From the NCBI GenBank assembly GCA_009911195.1, contig QXWV01000013.1, positions 1 to 54,170 on the forward strand: a DNA stretch of 54,170 bases, read 5' to 3'. The translations under genes were made by a program, and so were the position numbers. This document shows positions 1 to 8,975 of this stretch, in pieces; within the stretch, counting starts at the first letter, position 1; the number at the start of each line of letters is the position of its first letter. Origin of the DNA: Lachnospiraceae bacterium. GTDB lineage: Bacteria; Bacillota; Clostridia; Lachnospirales; Lachnospiraceae. The notes under the pieces are model-generated. The model was not told the origin of the DNA. It made no database searches and worked only from the letters and a program-made list of their open reading frames with translations.

Positions 1-202
1 AGACGGAGCATTTTATTTCCCTCACGGCGTCCTCCATCGTTAACTAAATGGCATTGGAATGAATGTCCGTCCGCATTCAACCCCTTTACCCATTTCATTA
101 GTAAAATCCGCTTTTTATCTTAGCCGCAAAATCGAATCCTACGTTGGACAAGCACCCTGCCCCTCTACACCGCCCATAAAAATTGATTTTCCGTGTACCG
201 GT
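1..202. other. Left non-coding flank with dispersed-repeat segments
   Basis: No convincing gene lies here. Bases 9-57 resemble, in inverted orientation, bases 53991-54040 at the other end of the window: a 21-nt block with one mismatch and a second block around TAACTAAATG. Bases 150-190 again resemble the right flank (53945-53990), including a CCATAAAAATTGATTT block just downstream of the stop of the first gene. Bases 58-149 have no counterpart on the right and look like an insertion relative to it. No promoter or terminator with a clear U-tract was seen. Confidence 0.5.
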
Positions 203-1615
203 TTAATACCATCTTTCCCGCTTTCGCCGCCACTCCTTCCATATGCCCAACAGCAACAGGAAATACGCCGTATAAAACGGGGCAAATCCATAAATCATAT
301 ATCTTGATAAACACATAATAGTCATGGAAACAGCCCCCACATTGGCCAATATGGACAGTAGGGAAATCAACATTACCGGTATGGCCGGGTCTTTGGGATT
401 CCTGCGGTATGCCAGGGCAGTAAGCCCCAGGCTTGACAGGTAAATAAGCAGCGCCAGCCAGTTTGTCACCGGATGGACAATGGCAATACTGCGGATAAGG
501 CCATATCTGGCAATCAAAAGGTAATTTCCCAGCCACCGGAAAAAGCAGCCTGGCAGGATTCCTCCGATGATTTTCCCCGCTGTCTCGTCCGCCATCAGGT
601 TCTGTACAATATAATCGCTGGTCACTGTTTTATCATATACCTGGTAAAACACATCCTCTATCATTTCGTATTTTATTGTATCATGCCAAGCCTCGATATG
701 TTCCGTTTTTTCCTTAAGGGAGTTTCCTGCATGTTTATAGTTTGCCTCGCGCTCCTGCGTCAAATCATACATACGGTAAAAAAATTCCCTGGCCGTATCA
801 TCCTTAATCCGTTCCCCATCCTCCCTGTCGGAAGCATAAAGAATATTTGTCAATGTATTCACAGTTCCATAAGTGTTGTTAATAAAGTGTCCGCTGAAAA
901 CAAGATTATAACTTTTGACCGTAAGCATCCGCAGCCCAAACACAAAAAGTACAATAGCAACTGTCAAAAGTATTCTGGTTGCCTTCCATTTCCCATCCCT
1001 ATGGCTCTGCCACGTCCTACGCTCCCAGCGGCCTGTAGGCCAAAACAGAATCCGTATGCACAGCACCACCAGCCACATCAGAATAGTAATCATCATCTGG
1101 GTTCTTACAAGGGATATCAGAAAGGCGAGGACAAGAGCGCAGACAGATGCCTTCCGAAAATCTTTTTCCTTTTCCTCGGTAAAGATTTTGAAGCATTCCA
1201 AAAGAAACAGCGTAAAAAGGGGCAGACAAAGAGCCTCGCTCATCACCGAATTGGTGATAAATAAATGGAGGGAAGAACAATATTTTGTAATCATATGGGG
1301 CATGAGATGAATCAGCACGATTGCCATTTCTTCCCACAACCCCAGCAGAAATCTCTTTTTCATATATTCTGCAAAAAGCCATATGCTCACCGCGGCAAAG
1401 GCATTTTGCAAAATCCCCATAGCGGTAAGCCACCCATCCTTAAAAATAACCCGGAGGGCGGCTAAGAATAAGGGATACAAAGGCTCCCTATGGATATGCA
1501 TATTTATATACTGGTCCGAATCGTTATATATCCCCGGACCAAAAATAGCAAACATCCCAAGAAATACAACTAACAGCAGTAAAAGAAGCACCCCTGACCT
1601 TATCCGTTTCGCCAT
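203..1615 (-). CDS. Polytopic membrane protein, GT-C-like glycosyltransferase candidate
   Basis: This is a protein of about 470 residues with a signal-anchor helix near residues 8-27, then an extracytoplasmic loop containing an NDSDQY motif and a REPLYPLF motif, followed by about nine further hydrophobic segments. The topology and acidic first loop resemble GT-C enzymes that use polyprenyl-phosphate sugars, but I recognise no named family. The ATG at 1615 overlaps the TAA of the upstream dehydrogenase by one base and has GGAG seven bases before it. A TTG 12 bases earlier is in frame but less likely. It is the last gene of the operon in the window. The substrate cannot be read from sequence. 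Confidence 0.75.
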   Translation of the reverse strand: MAKRIRSGVLLLLLLVVFLGMFAIFGPGIYNDSDQYINMHIHREPLYPLFLAALRVIFKDGWLTAMGILQNAFAAVSIWLFAEYMKKRFLLGLWEEMAIVLIHLMPHMITKYCSSLHLFITNSVMSEALCLPLFTLFLLECFKIFTEEKEKDFRKASVCALVLAFLISLVRTQMMITILMWLVVLCIRILFWPTGRWERRTWQSHRDGKWKATRILLTVAIVLFVFGLRMLTVKSYNLVFSGHFINNTYGTVNTLTNILYASDREDGERIKDDTAREFFYRMYDLTQEREANYKHAGNSLKEKTEHIEAWHDTIKYEMIEDVFYQVYDKTVTSDYIVQNLMADETAGKIIGGILPGCFFRWLGNYLLIARYGLIRSIAIVHPVTNWLALLIYLSSLGLTALAYRRNPKDPAIPVMLISLLSILANVGAVSMTIMCLSRYMIYGFAPFYTAYFLLLLGIWKEWRRKRERWY

Positions 1616-2928
1616 TATAGTCTCCAATACAAATAATCTTCCTGATAATCCTGCTTATTCAGCAGGCCTTTGATATCCAGCAGCACTTTGACTTTATGGT
1701 CTGGATTGAAAAATGCTGCGATATCCTCTTTTGTCATCTGTGAAAACTGTGAATGGGCCACCGCAATCACCACAGCATCCATATTCCGTACCTCTTCCAA
1801 TGTGCCAAACGTAATTCCGTACAGCTTTTCTGCCTCCTCAGCATCCGCCTCCGGGTCCACCACCATCGGCTTTATCCCATATTCCCCCAGTTCCCTGTAA
1901 ATATCAATTACTTTGGTATTTCTCGTATCCGGGCAATTTTCCTTGAAGGTAAACCCTAAAATAGCCACTCTTGCCTCTTTCACAGGAACATCGGTCTTAA
2001 TTAGGTTTTTCACCAGGCTTTCCGCCACATATCTTCCCATGTCATCGTTAATGCGGCGTCCGGACAGGATAATTTGGGAATGATACCCCAGTTCTTCCGC
2101 TTTATACGTCAGGTAATAAGGGTCTACACCAATACAATGGCCTCCAACCAGGCCAGGGAAAAATTTCAGGAAATTCCACTTTGTCCCCGCCGCTTCCAGC
2201 ACTGCTTTCGTATCAATTCCCATTTTATGGAAAATAATCGAGAGCTCATTCATGAAAGCTATGTTAATATCCCTCTGGCTGTTCTCGATTACCTTGGCTG
2301 CTTCCGCTACTTTGATGGACTCTGCCCGGTATACGCCGGCTTCTACCACCAATTCATACACCTTTGCCACCGTATCCAATGTCTCTTCGTCCATTCCGGA
2401 TACGATTTTTGTAATTGTCTCCAGCCGGTGCACCTTATCGCCCGGATTAATACGCTCCGGCGAGTAGCCCACCTTAAAATCCACACCACATTTTAATCCT
2501 GATTCCTTTTCCAGAATAGGCACGCAAATATCTTCTGTTACCCCAGGATATACGGTGGATTCAAACACAATCACCGAACCCTTAACCAGATTCTGCCCCA
2601 GCAGCCGGCTGGCCCCTTCCACTGGACCCAAATCCGGCGTATGGTCATCGTTCACAGGCGTAGGCACTGCTACAATATGAAATTTGGCTTCTTTTAATTT
2701 CGAGGCATCCGCAGTAAACTCCACTTTCGTATTCTTCACCACTTCTCCGCCTACTTCATTGGTTGGGTCGATGCCGGATTTGTACAGTTCGATTTTCTGG
2801 GCGTTCAAGTCAAATCCCACTACCTTCACTTTTTTTGCAAATGCTACCGCAATAGGCATTCCTACATATCCTAAACCTACCAGGGAAAGCTTCTCTTCCC
2901 CGCTTACCAGCTTCTCATATAAATTCAT
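1615..2928 (-). CDS. UDP-sugar 6-dehydrogenase, WbpO/VipA/TviB-like
   Basis: The 437-residue protein matches the UDP-glucose/GDP-mannose dehydrogenase superfamily, closest in feel to the WbpO/TviB/CapL group that oxidises UDP-GlcNAc or UDP-GalNAc to the uronic acid with two NAD+. The Rossmann motif GLGYVGMP is at 18-25, YSPERINPGD at 155-164, and the catalytic cysteine is C265 in GGHCIGVDPYY. A C-terminal substrate-binding domain follows. The start is set by AAGGAGGATAAG directly before ATG. It sits 39 nt after a GT4 gene; that gap carries the recurrent GCGGAACTGGAATA motif. It probably supplies a uronic acid for the repeat unit. The exact substrate (GlcNAc, GalNAc or Glc) is not settled. Confidence 0.9.
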   Translation of the reverse strand: MNLYEKLVSGEEKLSLVGLGYVGMPIAVAFAKKVKVVGFDLNAQKIELYKSGIDPTNEVGGEVVKNTKVEFTADASKLKEAKFHIVAVPTPVNDDHTPDLGPVEGASRLLGQNLVKGSVIVFESTVYPGVTEDICVPILEKESGLKCGVDFKVGYSPERINPGDKVHRLETITKIVSGMDEETLDTVAKVYELVVEAGVYRAESIKVAEAAKVIENSQRDINIAFMNELSIIFHKMGIDTKAVLEAAGTKWNFLKFFPGLVGGHCIGVDPYYLTYKAEELGYHSQIILSGRRINDDMGRYVAESLVKNLIKTDVPVKEARVAILGFTFKENCPDTRNTKVIDIYRELGEYGIKPMVVDPEADAEEAEKLYGITFGTLEEVRNMDAVVIAVAHSQFSQMTKEDIAAFFNPDHKVKVLLDIKGLLNKQDYQEDYLYWRL

Positions 2929-2940
2929 CTTATCCTCCTT

Positions 2941-2953
2941 ATTCCAGTTCCGC
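2941..2953 (-). repeat. Intergenic GCGGAACTGGAAT motif upstream of the dehydrogenase
   Basis: On the minus strand GCGGAACTGGAAT lies immediately before the Shine-Dalgarno site of the dehydrogenase gene. The same 13 bases recur exactly at 21992-22004 before the gtrA-like gene, 12 of the 13 recur at 22105-22117, and with one change at 29768-29780 before the pseF-like gene. It may be a small mobile or recombinational spacer; its function is unknown. Confidence 0.5.
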
Positions 2954-2967
2954 TAATCCCCTGCCCT

Positions 2968-4047
2968 CTACAATATTTTATTAATTTCCTCCATATAGGA
3001 GTTGATGACGATGTTGCGGTCAAATTCCCGTTCCATTTTCTTTCGGGCAGCTTTGCCCATAGCTGCTTTTTCCGTGTGGGGAAGGTCCAGGAATTTTTCC
3101 ATGGCGCGGATTAAATCGCCTGCATCTCCCGGGGTGAATCCAAATCCTGTGATGCCTTCCTCAAATGCCTCCCTGCAACCGCTTATATCCGAAGCTATGA
3201 CTGCCCTGCCGGTTGCCGCTGCCTCAATAAGGGCATTAGACATGCCTTCATGGAAGGAAGCCACTACAATGGCGCTGGCTTTGGCCAGGAAAGGATGTAC
3301 CTCCGTATGGAATCCCCATTGGCTGATAATTCCTTTTTCCTCATATTCATTCAAAAGGTCCTGATAATCTTCGTCACAGTAGCCCAGAATGGCGAACTCC
3401 GCATCTTCCCGATGCAGGCGCACTGCCGCTTCCAGATATTCCAGGATTCCCCGTTCCTTCATGACTCTCCCTACAAAAAGGAAAACTGTTTTCCCTTCTG
3501 TTGGATACTCTTCAAAACTATGCCTTGCCAGGTTCACCCCGGAGCCATTCACCAGCCGCTCCTTTTTCCCATGGATTTGGTATCCTGCAAAAATATCCCT
3601 GTTTTCCGTATTCTGGAAAAAAACGCATTCCGCTTTTTTCATCCCCATACGGTACATGGTAACAATCATCTTTAAAAACAGCCCTTTCCTGTCAAAAGCG
3701 CCACCCAAGCCAGTAATCGTAGTAACGTAGGGAATACGCAAAAGGCGGCAGGCAAAACCACCGTAAATATTGGGTTTGATTGTATAAGTAATCACCAAAT
3801 CCGGCTTTATTTTCCGCAGCAGCCCAATATATGCAAAAAACAGTTTGCCATCCTCCGTGGGGCTGACCCCGCGCCTGTTAATTGGGGTGGTAATAATTTC
3901 ACACCCCTCTTCTTCCAGCTCCTTCACTTTCGTCTCATCAGGCAGGCTAATAACCACCCGGTGGTTCTCCAGCAGCTTAACCAGCAGTTCATTCCTGAAA
4001 TCATACAGACCGCCGGAAGAATTTGTTAGTATAAGAATTGTACTCAT
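2968..4047 (-). CDS. Glycosyltransferase family 4, PglA/CapM-like
   Basis: The 359-residue cytosolic GT-B enzyme has an N-terminal acceptor domain with TITGLGGAF at about 110-118 and a C-terminal nucleotide-sugar domain with GRVMKERG at about 193-200. The donor-binding signature HEGMSNALIEAAATG is at 266-280, with E267 and E275 in the usual E-x7-E arrangement. It resembles enzymes that add the second sugar to a polyprenyl-diphosphate-linked bacillosamine or FucNAc. That fits the pglC-, pglE- and pglF-like genes just upstream. Its ATG overlaps the stop of the ATP-grasp gene as ATGA, so translation is probably coupled. Confidence 0.88.
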   Translation of the reverse strand: MSTILILTNSSGGLYDFRNELLVKLLENHRVVISLPDETKVKELEEEGCEIITTPINRRGVSPTEDGKLFFAYIGLLRKIKPDLVITYTIKPNIYGGFACRLLRIPYVTTITGLGGAFDRKGLFLKMIVTMYRMGMKKAECVFFQNTENRDIFAGYQIHGKKERLVNGSGVNLARHSFEEYPTEGKTVFLFVGRVMKERGILEYLEAAVRLHREDAEFAILGYCDEDYQDLLNEYEEKGIISQWGFHTEVHPFLAKASAIVVASFHEGMSNALIEAAATGRAVIASDISGCREAFEEGITGFGFTPGDAGDLIRAMEKFLDLPHTEKAAMGKAARKKMEREFDRNIVINSYMEEINKIL

Positions 4048-5015
4048 TTGTCCGATAATCTCCGTATCATAACTTCACTGTATTTCATCATGCAGATTCC
4101 TTCCTCGTAATTGCCGATGTCCTCCGCATTTTTTTCTCCCTTTAAATTCCGTATTACCTGAGCCGGCATGTTAACTCCACACTCATAAGCATGGGGATAT
4201 CCCCCTCCGAACCGGGGATTCACTTCCGAAATATAATACACGTTCCCTATCTTAAAGATATCAATATCTATCATTCCGCGAAAACCGCATTTTTCCACAA
4301 AATCCTCTATCATGGAAAAAAGGTGGCCATCCTTTACTGACACCGACTTATCAGTTTCCCCTGCCCGCATTTTTATCTTTTCTTTCACAAAAATGGAAGT
4401 ACATTTCCCGGAAAGCATGTCCACATAAACATCAGCGCCATATTCCGTACCATCCATAAATTCCTGTATCATCAAATCCTCATACAAATCAAACAATACT
4501 TCTATTTCCTTCGCACTATACACCTTATTGATGTGAATGCTGGCACTTCCCTTCACCGGCTTTACAAAAACCGGATAGGAAATCTCCCCCTTTTCCACCC
4601 CCTGGTAAAAAGCCTCTTTATCCACATAGCATCTACCTGTAGGAATTCCCATATCCCCCAGCAAATGATACATCCTGTATTTATCCAAACAGGTCTCCAC
4701 CAGTTCATAAGGAGATATAATGGCTTTAGTCCCAATAGACAAAAACCTTTCCTCTTCTTTCGACAAAAGGCTAAGCTCCGGGTCTATGAGCGAGAAAACC
4801 CCGTCCACTTTCTCCTTTTTACAAATATCCAGCACAACATCTATATATCCTGGCTCAGTAATTCTGGGCACAAGGTAAAACGCATCCGCATCATATACCG
4901 CCGGGGCTAAATCCGAACAATCCGTAGCAATTACCCGGCCTTCCCCGGCCAGCTCCCTTTTAAAATACTGTACCACCTTATTCCTGGTTCCTGCACTCAA
5001 TATTAATACATTCAT
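4044..5015 (-). CDS. ATP-grasp domain protein (short CarB-like), candidate sugar-modifying ligase
   Basis: The protein is about 323 residues with an N-terminal Rossmann-like preATP-grasp domain (MNVLILSAGTR), an ATP-grasp lysine region FVKPVKGS at about 150-157, and the metal-binding signature SEVNPRFGGG at about 264-273. Family members ligate carboxylates to amines or thiols through acyl-phosphates. It lies between the PglA-like GT4 and the PglC-like transferase, where a PglD-type acetyltransferase would be expected but is absent. Acylation of the 4-amino sugar is therefore a reasonable inference, not shown. The start is uncertain: a GTG at 5027 sits one base after AGGAGG, while the chosen ATG 12 bases on is 13 bases from it. 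Confidence 0.8.
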   Translation of the reverse strand: MNVLILSAGTRNKVVQYFKRELAGEGRVIATDCSDLAPAVYDADAFYLVPRITEPGYIDVVLDICKKEKVDGVFSLIDPELSLLSKEEERFLSIGTKAIISPYELVETCLDKYRMYHLLGDMGIPTGRCYVDKEAFYQGVEKGEISYPVFVKPVKGSASIHINKVYSAKEIEVLFDLYEDLMIQEFMDGTEYGADVYVDMLSGKCTSIFVKEKIKMRAGETDKSVSVKDGHLFSMIEDFVEKCGFRGMIDIDIFKIGNVYYISEVNPRFGGGYPHAYECGVNMPAQVIRNLKGEKNAEDIGNYEEGICMMKYSEVMIRRLSDK

Positions 5016-5095
5016 CCTTTCCGTCACACCTCCTCTTCCATTTGTTCATCTTAGCCTCAGAGAAAAGCCAAAACTCAACCGAAAAACCAGGCTAT

Positions 5096-5737
5096 CTACT
5101 TCAGTCTTCCCGTTTCCTCTAACCTTTTCTGCCTAATCTGGGCAAAGTTCCCCTCCACCGCATTGGTGTCCTCCGCCACTTCATCGCTATGGCCAAGCAC
5201 AGTCATAACCGTCATCCACAACACTTTTATGTCCATGGCAAAAGAAAGGTTTTTTACATATTCCACATCTTTTTCCATCCGTTTATCCCAATCGATAAAG
5301 TTCCTTCCGCTGACCTGGGCCAGCCCTGTCAGCCCTGGCCTGACTTTATGCCGCAGCTTTTCCTCTTCCGTATAATAGGGAAGATAAGAAACCAGCAGCG
5401 GCCTGGGGCCGATAATGCTCATATCCCCTTTCAAAATATTAAAAAGCTCTGGCAGTTCGTCCAGGCTGGTCGCCCGCAGCAGCTTTCCGAATTTGGTCAG
5501 CCTTTCGCTATCCGGCAGCAAATTCCCTTCCGCATCTTTTTTATCCGTCATTGTCCTGAATTTGCACAGGGTAAAAATTTTCTCATCCCTCCCCGGCCGC
5601 TCCTGCTTAAACAACACCGGGCTTCCCAGCTTAAGCCTTACCAAAAAGGCCAGCACAATAAGCACCGGGCTAAGCGCCACAATCCCTATGAAAGATAACA
5701 GAAAATCCAACCATCGCTTTATGAATCTCCGGTACAT
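5096..5737 (-). CDS. PglC-like monotopic phosphoglycosyltransferase (initiating sugar transferase)
   Basis: The 213-residue protein is the minimal Bac_transf form: one N-terminal re-entrant helix (about residues 11-33, with the Ser-Pro kink at 23-24), the KFRTM motif at 59-63, the catalytic Asp-Glu pair D93-E94 in SLDELPELFN, and GDMSIIGPRP at about 104-113. It would transfer a sugar 1-phosphate from a UDP-sugar to undecaprenyl phosphate on the inner membrane face, starting the glycan. With PglE- and PglF-like neighbours the donor is probably a UDP-diamino-trideoxyhexose. AAAGGG lies 12 bases before this ATG, and an out-of-frame ATG at 5748 lies one base after it. A second, longer initiating transferase is encoded at 49643-51058. 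Confidence 0.92.
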   Translation of the reverse strand: MYRRFIKRWLDFLLSFIGIVALSPVLIVLAFLVRLKLGSPVLFKQERPGRDEKIFTLCKFRTMTDKKDAEGNLLPDSERLTKFGKLLRATSLDELPELFNILKGDMSIIGPRPLLVSYLPYYTEEEKLRHKVRPGLTGLAQVSGRNFIDWDKRMEKDVEYVKNLSFAMDIKVLWMTVMTVLGHSDEVAEDTNAVEGNFAQIRQKRLEETGRLK

Positions 5738-5798
5738 ATATTAGCCATGCCCTTTCTATAATCTTCAAATTTCCGGCATTCCTTCCCAAAACGCTTTC

Positions 5799-6929
5799 CT
5801 ACTGAAGAAATAAATTCCTCACCAGCCCGATAATCCGCTCCATATCTTCATCCGTATTCTTAATATCGCTGGGCAGGCATAGCCCCCGGTTAAAGATATC
5901 TTCCGCTACACTCCCATTCCCGCAAAGGGTGATGAAATCATAAGCCTCAAACACTGGCTGCAAATGCATAGGCTTCCAAATCGGGCGGCTTTCTATATTT
6001 TCCGCTTCCAAGGCATCCAATACCGTATCCGGAGTCACCTTGCACCCCTTGTCTATTGTCATACAGGACAGCCAGCAATTTCCATCCCCATCCGGATTTA
6101 ATGGGTTCATTGTGATTTCCGGAATATCGGAAAACGCTTCCTTATACTTTTGATAAATCTCTTTTTTCTTCTTTTTATGCTCTTCCATAAACAGCATCTG
6201 CCCTCTTCCGATGCCTGCTATTATATTGCTCATACGGTAATTGTATCCAATCTGGGAATGCTGATAATGCCTTGCCTGGTCTCTGGCCTGGGTAGACAGG
6301 AACCGGGCCTTCTGTATCAGCTCTTCCTCCTCCGATACCAGCATACCGCCGCCGGAAGTAGTAATAATTTTATTTCCGTTAAAAGAATAAATCCCCAACC
6401 TGCCAAAAGTTCCCGTGTGCTTCCCCTTATAGGTGCTGCCTAATGATTCCGCTGCATCTTCTATCATCACTGTTCCATGTGCTTTGCAGATATCCATAAT
6501 TTCATCCAGCCTGGCAGGGGTTCCATATAGATGCACCACGATTACCGCTTTCGGATTGGGGTATTTCTCATAAGCTTTCTCCAAAGCTTCCGGGCACATA
6601 TTCCATGTATCCCGCTCAGAATCAATAAAAACAGGAGTTGCTTTCTCATAGACAATTGGATTGCAGGTAGCAGAAAATGTCAGGGAAGGCACAAAAACTA
6701 TATCCCCTTCTTTCACCCCCGCTAACTTTAACGCCAGATGAATGGCCGCCGTTCCCGCCGACAGCGCTGCTGCATGGGAAATCCCTACATATTCCGACAA
6801 TTCCTTTTCAAACCCGTTCACATTGGGGCCAAGGGGGGCTACCCAGTTTGTATCGAATGCCTCCTGTACAAATTCCTGTTCCTTCCCGTGCATGGTAGGG
6901 GAGGACAGATAAATCCGCTTCTTTTCCAT
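5799..6929 (-). CDS. DegT/DnrJ/EryC1/StrS aminotransferase, PglE-like
   Basis: This is a PLP-dependent sugar-nucleotide aminotransferase of about 376 residues. EDAAESLGSTYKGKHTG carries the PLP-contacting aspartate and the internal-aldimine lysine lies in SFNGNKIITTSGGG (about K187). The sequence from residue 1 (EKKRIYLSSPTMHGKEQ) is typical of PglE, which aminates the 4-keto-6-deoxy sugar made by PglF to give UDP-4-amino-4,6-dideoxy-GlcNAc. It lies between the pglF- and pglC-like genes, so a bacillosamine-type route is likely. No PglD acetyltransferase follows. An in-frame ATG at 6941, one base after AAAGGG, is an alternative start. Confidence 0.9.
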   Translation of the reverse strand: MEKKRIYLSSPTMHGKEQEFVQEAFDTNWVAPLGPNVNGFEKELSEYVGISHAAALSAGTAAIHLALKLAGVKEGDIVFVPSLTFSATCNPIVYEKATPVFIDSERDTWNMCPEALEKAYEKYPNPKAVIVVHLYGTPARLDEIMDICKAHGTVMIEDAAESLGSTYKGKHTGTFGRLGIYSFNGNKIITTSGGGMLVSEEEELIQKARFLSTQARDQARHYQHSQIGYNYRMSNIIAGIGRGQMLFMEEHKKKKKEIYQKYKEAFSDIPEITMNPLNPDGDGNCWLSCMTIDKGCKVTPDTVLDALEAENIESRPIWKPMHLQPVFEAYDFITLCGNGSVAEDIFNRGLCLPSDIKNTDEDMERIIGLVRNLFLQ

Positions 6930-6989
6930 AGCAATAACCATACCCTTTCTTCTGCAAGCCTTTATACATGCAGGCAGCTCTTTGACTTC

Positions 6990-8867
6990 TTAGCACTTGC
7001 TTTTATCGTAATGATAAGTGGGGACAATTTCCCTAATCAACGGACGGATGTCGCCGCTTTCGTTTCTTGATTCTTCTTTTAATTTTTTCAACTGTATAAA
7101 GAATTGCGTTTCGTCTATTTCTATAGGTTTCCCTACATGAATCAGTTTATTGGCCGTTTCTTTCAACCCTTCTTCTTCCATCAGCAGCTCTTCATACAGT
7201 TTTTCCCCAGGACGCAGCCCGGTAAATTCTATTTTAATATCTTCGCCTACCCGGTAACCGGATAAACGAATCAGATTTTCCGCCAAATCCAATATTTTCA
7301 CCGGTTCTCCCATATCCAGCACGAAAATCTCCCCGCCTTTGGCATATGCCCCGGCCTGCAATACCAAAGATACCGCTTCCGGGATGGTCATAAAATACCG
7401 TATGATATCAGGGTGGGTCACTGTCACCGGCCCCCCTGCTACAATCTGTTTCCTGAAAAGGGGAATCACGCTGCCATTACTGCCCAGCACATTTCCAAAG
7501 CGCACAGCCACAAACTCCGTATCATAGTGATTGTTAAAAGTCTGGATAATCATTTCACAGATACGTTTGCTGGCCCCCATAATATTCGTAGGGTTCACCG
7601 CCTTATCCGTCGAAATGAGCACAAATTTTTTTACCCCGTAAAAAGCCGCCGCCTGGGCTGTCTTCCATGTTCCAAACACATTATTTTTCACCGCTTCGTT
7701 AGGGCTGTCCTCCATCAGGGGCACATGCTTGTGCGCCGCGGCATGGTAGACGATATCCGGCTGATAATGTTCAAAAAGCCAATTCATCCGATTCGTATTC
7801 CGAACCGAAGCAATCAGCACTGCCAAATCCAATTCCGGATATTTGGTCTTTAATTCCTGTTGTATATCATATACATTATTCTCATAAATGTCCACAATAA
7901 CCAGTTGTTTCGGCCTGTGGCAGGCAATCTGGCGACAAAGCTCGCTGCCGATGGAGCCGCCTCCCCCCGTAACAAGTACTACTTTATTCTGCACATAACC
8001 CAGGATGGAGTCCAAATCCACGCTAATCGGCTCCCGCCCAAGCAAATCTTCCACTTCCACATCCCGCAGCTTGCTTACATTCACCTCACCGTTCACCAAC
8101 TGGTACATGCCCGGCAGGGAACGCAGCTTGCAGTTAGTTTCTTTGCATATCTCCAGGATTTTCCGCAATTCTGCACGGGAAATAGAAGGCATAGCAACGA
8201 TAATTTCATCGATATCATAAACATCGGCGCACTCGATGATTTTATCCCGCCCCCCAGCTACACGGATTCCCTGGATATATCTTCCCCATTTCCCCCTGTC
8301 ATCATCTATAATACAGCGGATAACCATAGTGCTGAAATTGCTGTTTACGATTTCTTTAATTATGACATTAGCCGCTTCCCCTGCCCCGATTACCATCACG
8401 GAAATGCCGTTTTTCTTATTCTGCTGCTTGTGCTTCAGGCTTCTCATAAAGCGGTAAGAAAACCGGCTGATAAACATCATGCTGATTAATACAAACAAAT
8501 AAAGGAAATAGTAGCTTTTGGGCACTGGCTGCCCTACTGTCTTGAAAAACTGCAGCCCTATACTGTTGAAAACCGTAGAAACAGCACAGGATACCACCAG
8601 ATTCTGCAATTCCGTTTCCCCCGCAAATGCCCAAAGGCTGTGGTATAAACGGAATACATAGAAAACAAGCAATGCCAGCACAATATTAATCGGCAAAAAA
8701 CTTGTAATCGGTGTCAGAAAGTGTTCCGGCACATCATCCAAACGAAATTCATAACGTATAAACACCGCAAAATAACTGGCAAAAATCACGCTGATAATAT
8801 CATAAATAATCAGGCATGTTCTTCTGTAAAATAACTTTACATTAAAAGGATTCCTATCTTTTTTCAT
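6990..8867 (-). CDS. Membrane UDP-GlcNAc 4,6-dehydratase, PglF/CapD/FlaA1 family
   Basis: The 625-residue protein has four N-terminal membrane helices (about residues 15-140), a linker Rossmann domain starting at VMVIGAGEAA (157-166), and a C-terminal short-chain dehydrogenase domain with TGGGGSIGSE at 300-309. HAAAHKHVPLME at 375-386 and STDKAVNPTNIMGASKR at 419-435 are characteristic: Met replaces the usual Tyr before GASK, as in PglF and CapD. It converts UDP-GlcNAc to the 4-keto-6-deoxy intermediate at the membrane. The PglE-like aminotransferase follows directly. Length and motifs are complete. Confidence 0.93.
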   Translation of the reverse strand: MKKDRNPFNVKLFYRRTCLIIYDIISVIFASYFAVFIRYEFRLDDVPEHFLTPITSFLPINIVLALLVFYVFRLYHSLWAFAGETELQNLVVSCAVSTVFNSIGLQFFKTVGQPVPKSYYFLYLFVLISMMFISRFSYRFMRSLKHKQQNKKNGISVMVIGAGEAANVIIKEIVNSNFSTMVIRCIIDDDRGKWGRYIQGIRVAGGRDKIIECADVYDIDEIIVAMPSISRAELRKILEICKETNCKLRSLPGMYQLVNGEVNVSKLRDVEVEDLLGREPISVDLDSILGYVQNKVVLVTGGGGSIGSELCRQIACHRPKQLVIVDIYENNVYDIQQELKTKYPELDLAVLIASVRNTNRMNWLFEHYQPDIVYHAAAHKHVPLMEDSPNEAVKNNVFGTWKTAQAAAFYGVKKFVLISTDKAVNPTNIMGASKRICEMIIQTFNNHYDTEFVAVRFGNVLGSNGSVIPLFRKQIVAGGPVTVTHPDIIRYFMTIPEAVSLVLQAGAYAKGGEIFVLDMGEPVKILDLAENLIRLSGYRVGEDIKIEFTGLRPGEKLYEELLMEEEGLKETANKLIHVGKPIEIDETQFFIQLKKLKEESRNESGDIRPLIREIVPTYHYDKSKC

Positions 8868-8901
8868 TTGCTTCTTCCCTTTTATCTCCTATCATCGGGC
8901 C

Positions 8902-8918
8902 GGGAAAAAATATTTCCC
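8902..8918. other. Intercistronic inverted repeat GGGAAA/TTTCCC
   Basis: A perfect six-base inverted repeat with a five-base loop lies in the 108-nt gap between the polymerase-like gene and the pglF-like gene. No U-tract follows on either strand, so it is not a convincing terminator. It could be an RNA processing or stabilising hairpin. Confidence 0.3.
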
Positions 8919-8975
8919 AGGAAAATCCCCCAGAAGATTTTTCTGCGGAGATTCCCTGCACAATGCTCCAGAATA

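Noticed and set aside
1-202. Flanking similar segments as insertion-sequence ends
   Set aside because: No transposase gene, no target duplication visible, and the segments diverge internally; kept only as an inverted-repeat observation.
473-1264. Plus-strand open frame of 263 codons opposite the leftmost membrane protein gene
   Set aside because: The minus-strand frame has a coherent membrane-protein pattern and coupled start; the plus frame has scattered Cys, His and Phe and no motif.
7860-8489. Plus-strand open frame of 209 codons opposite the pglF-like gene
   Set aside because: It overlaps a gene with complete diagnostic motifs; the predicted product has no recognisable feature.
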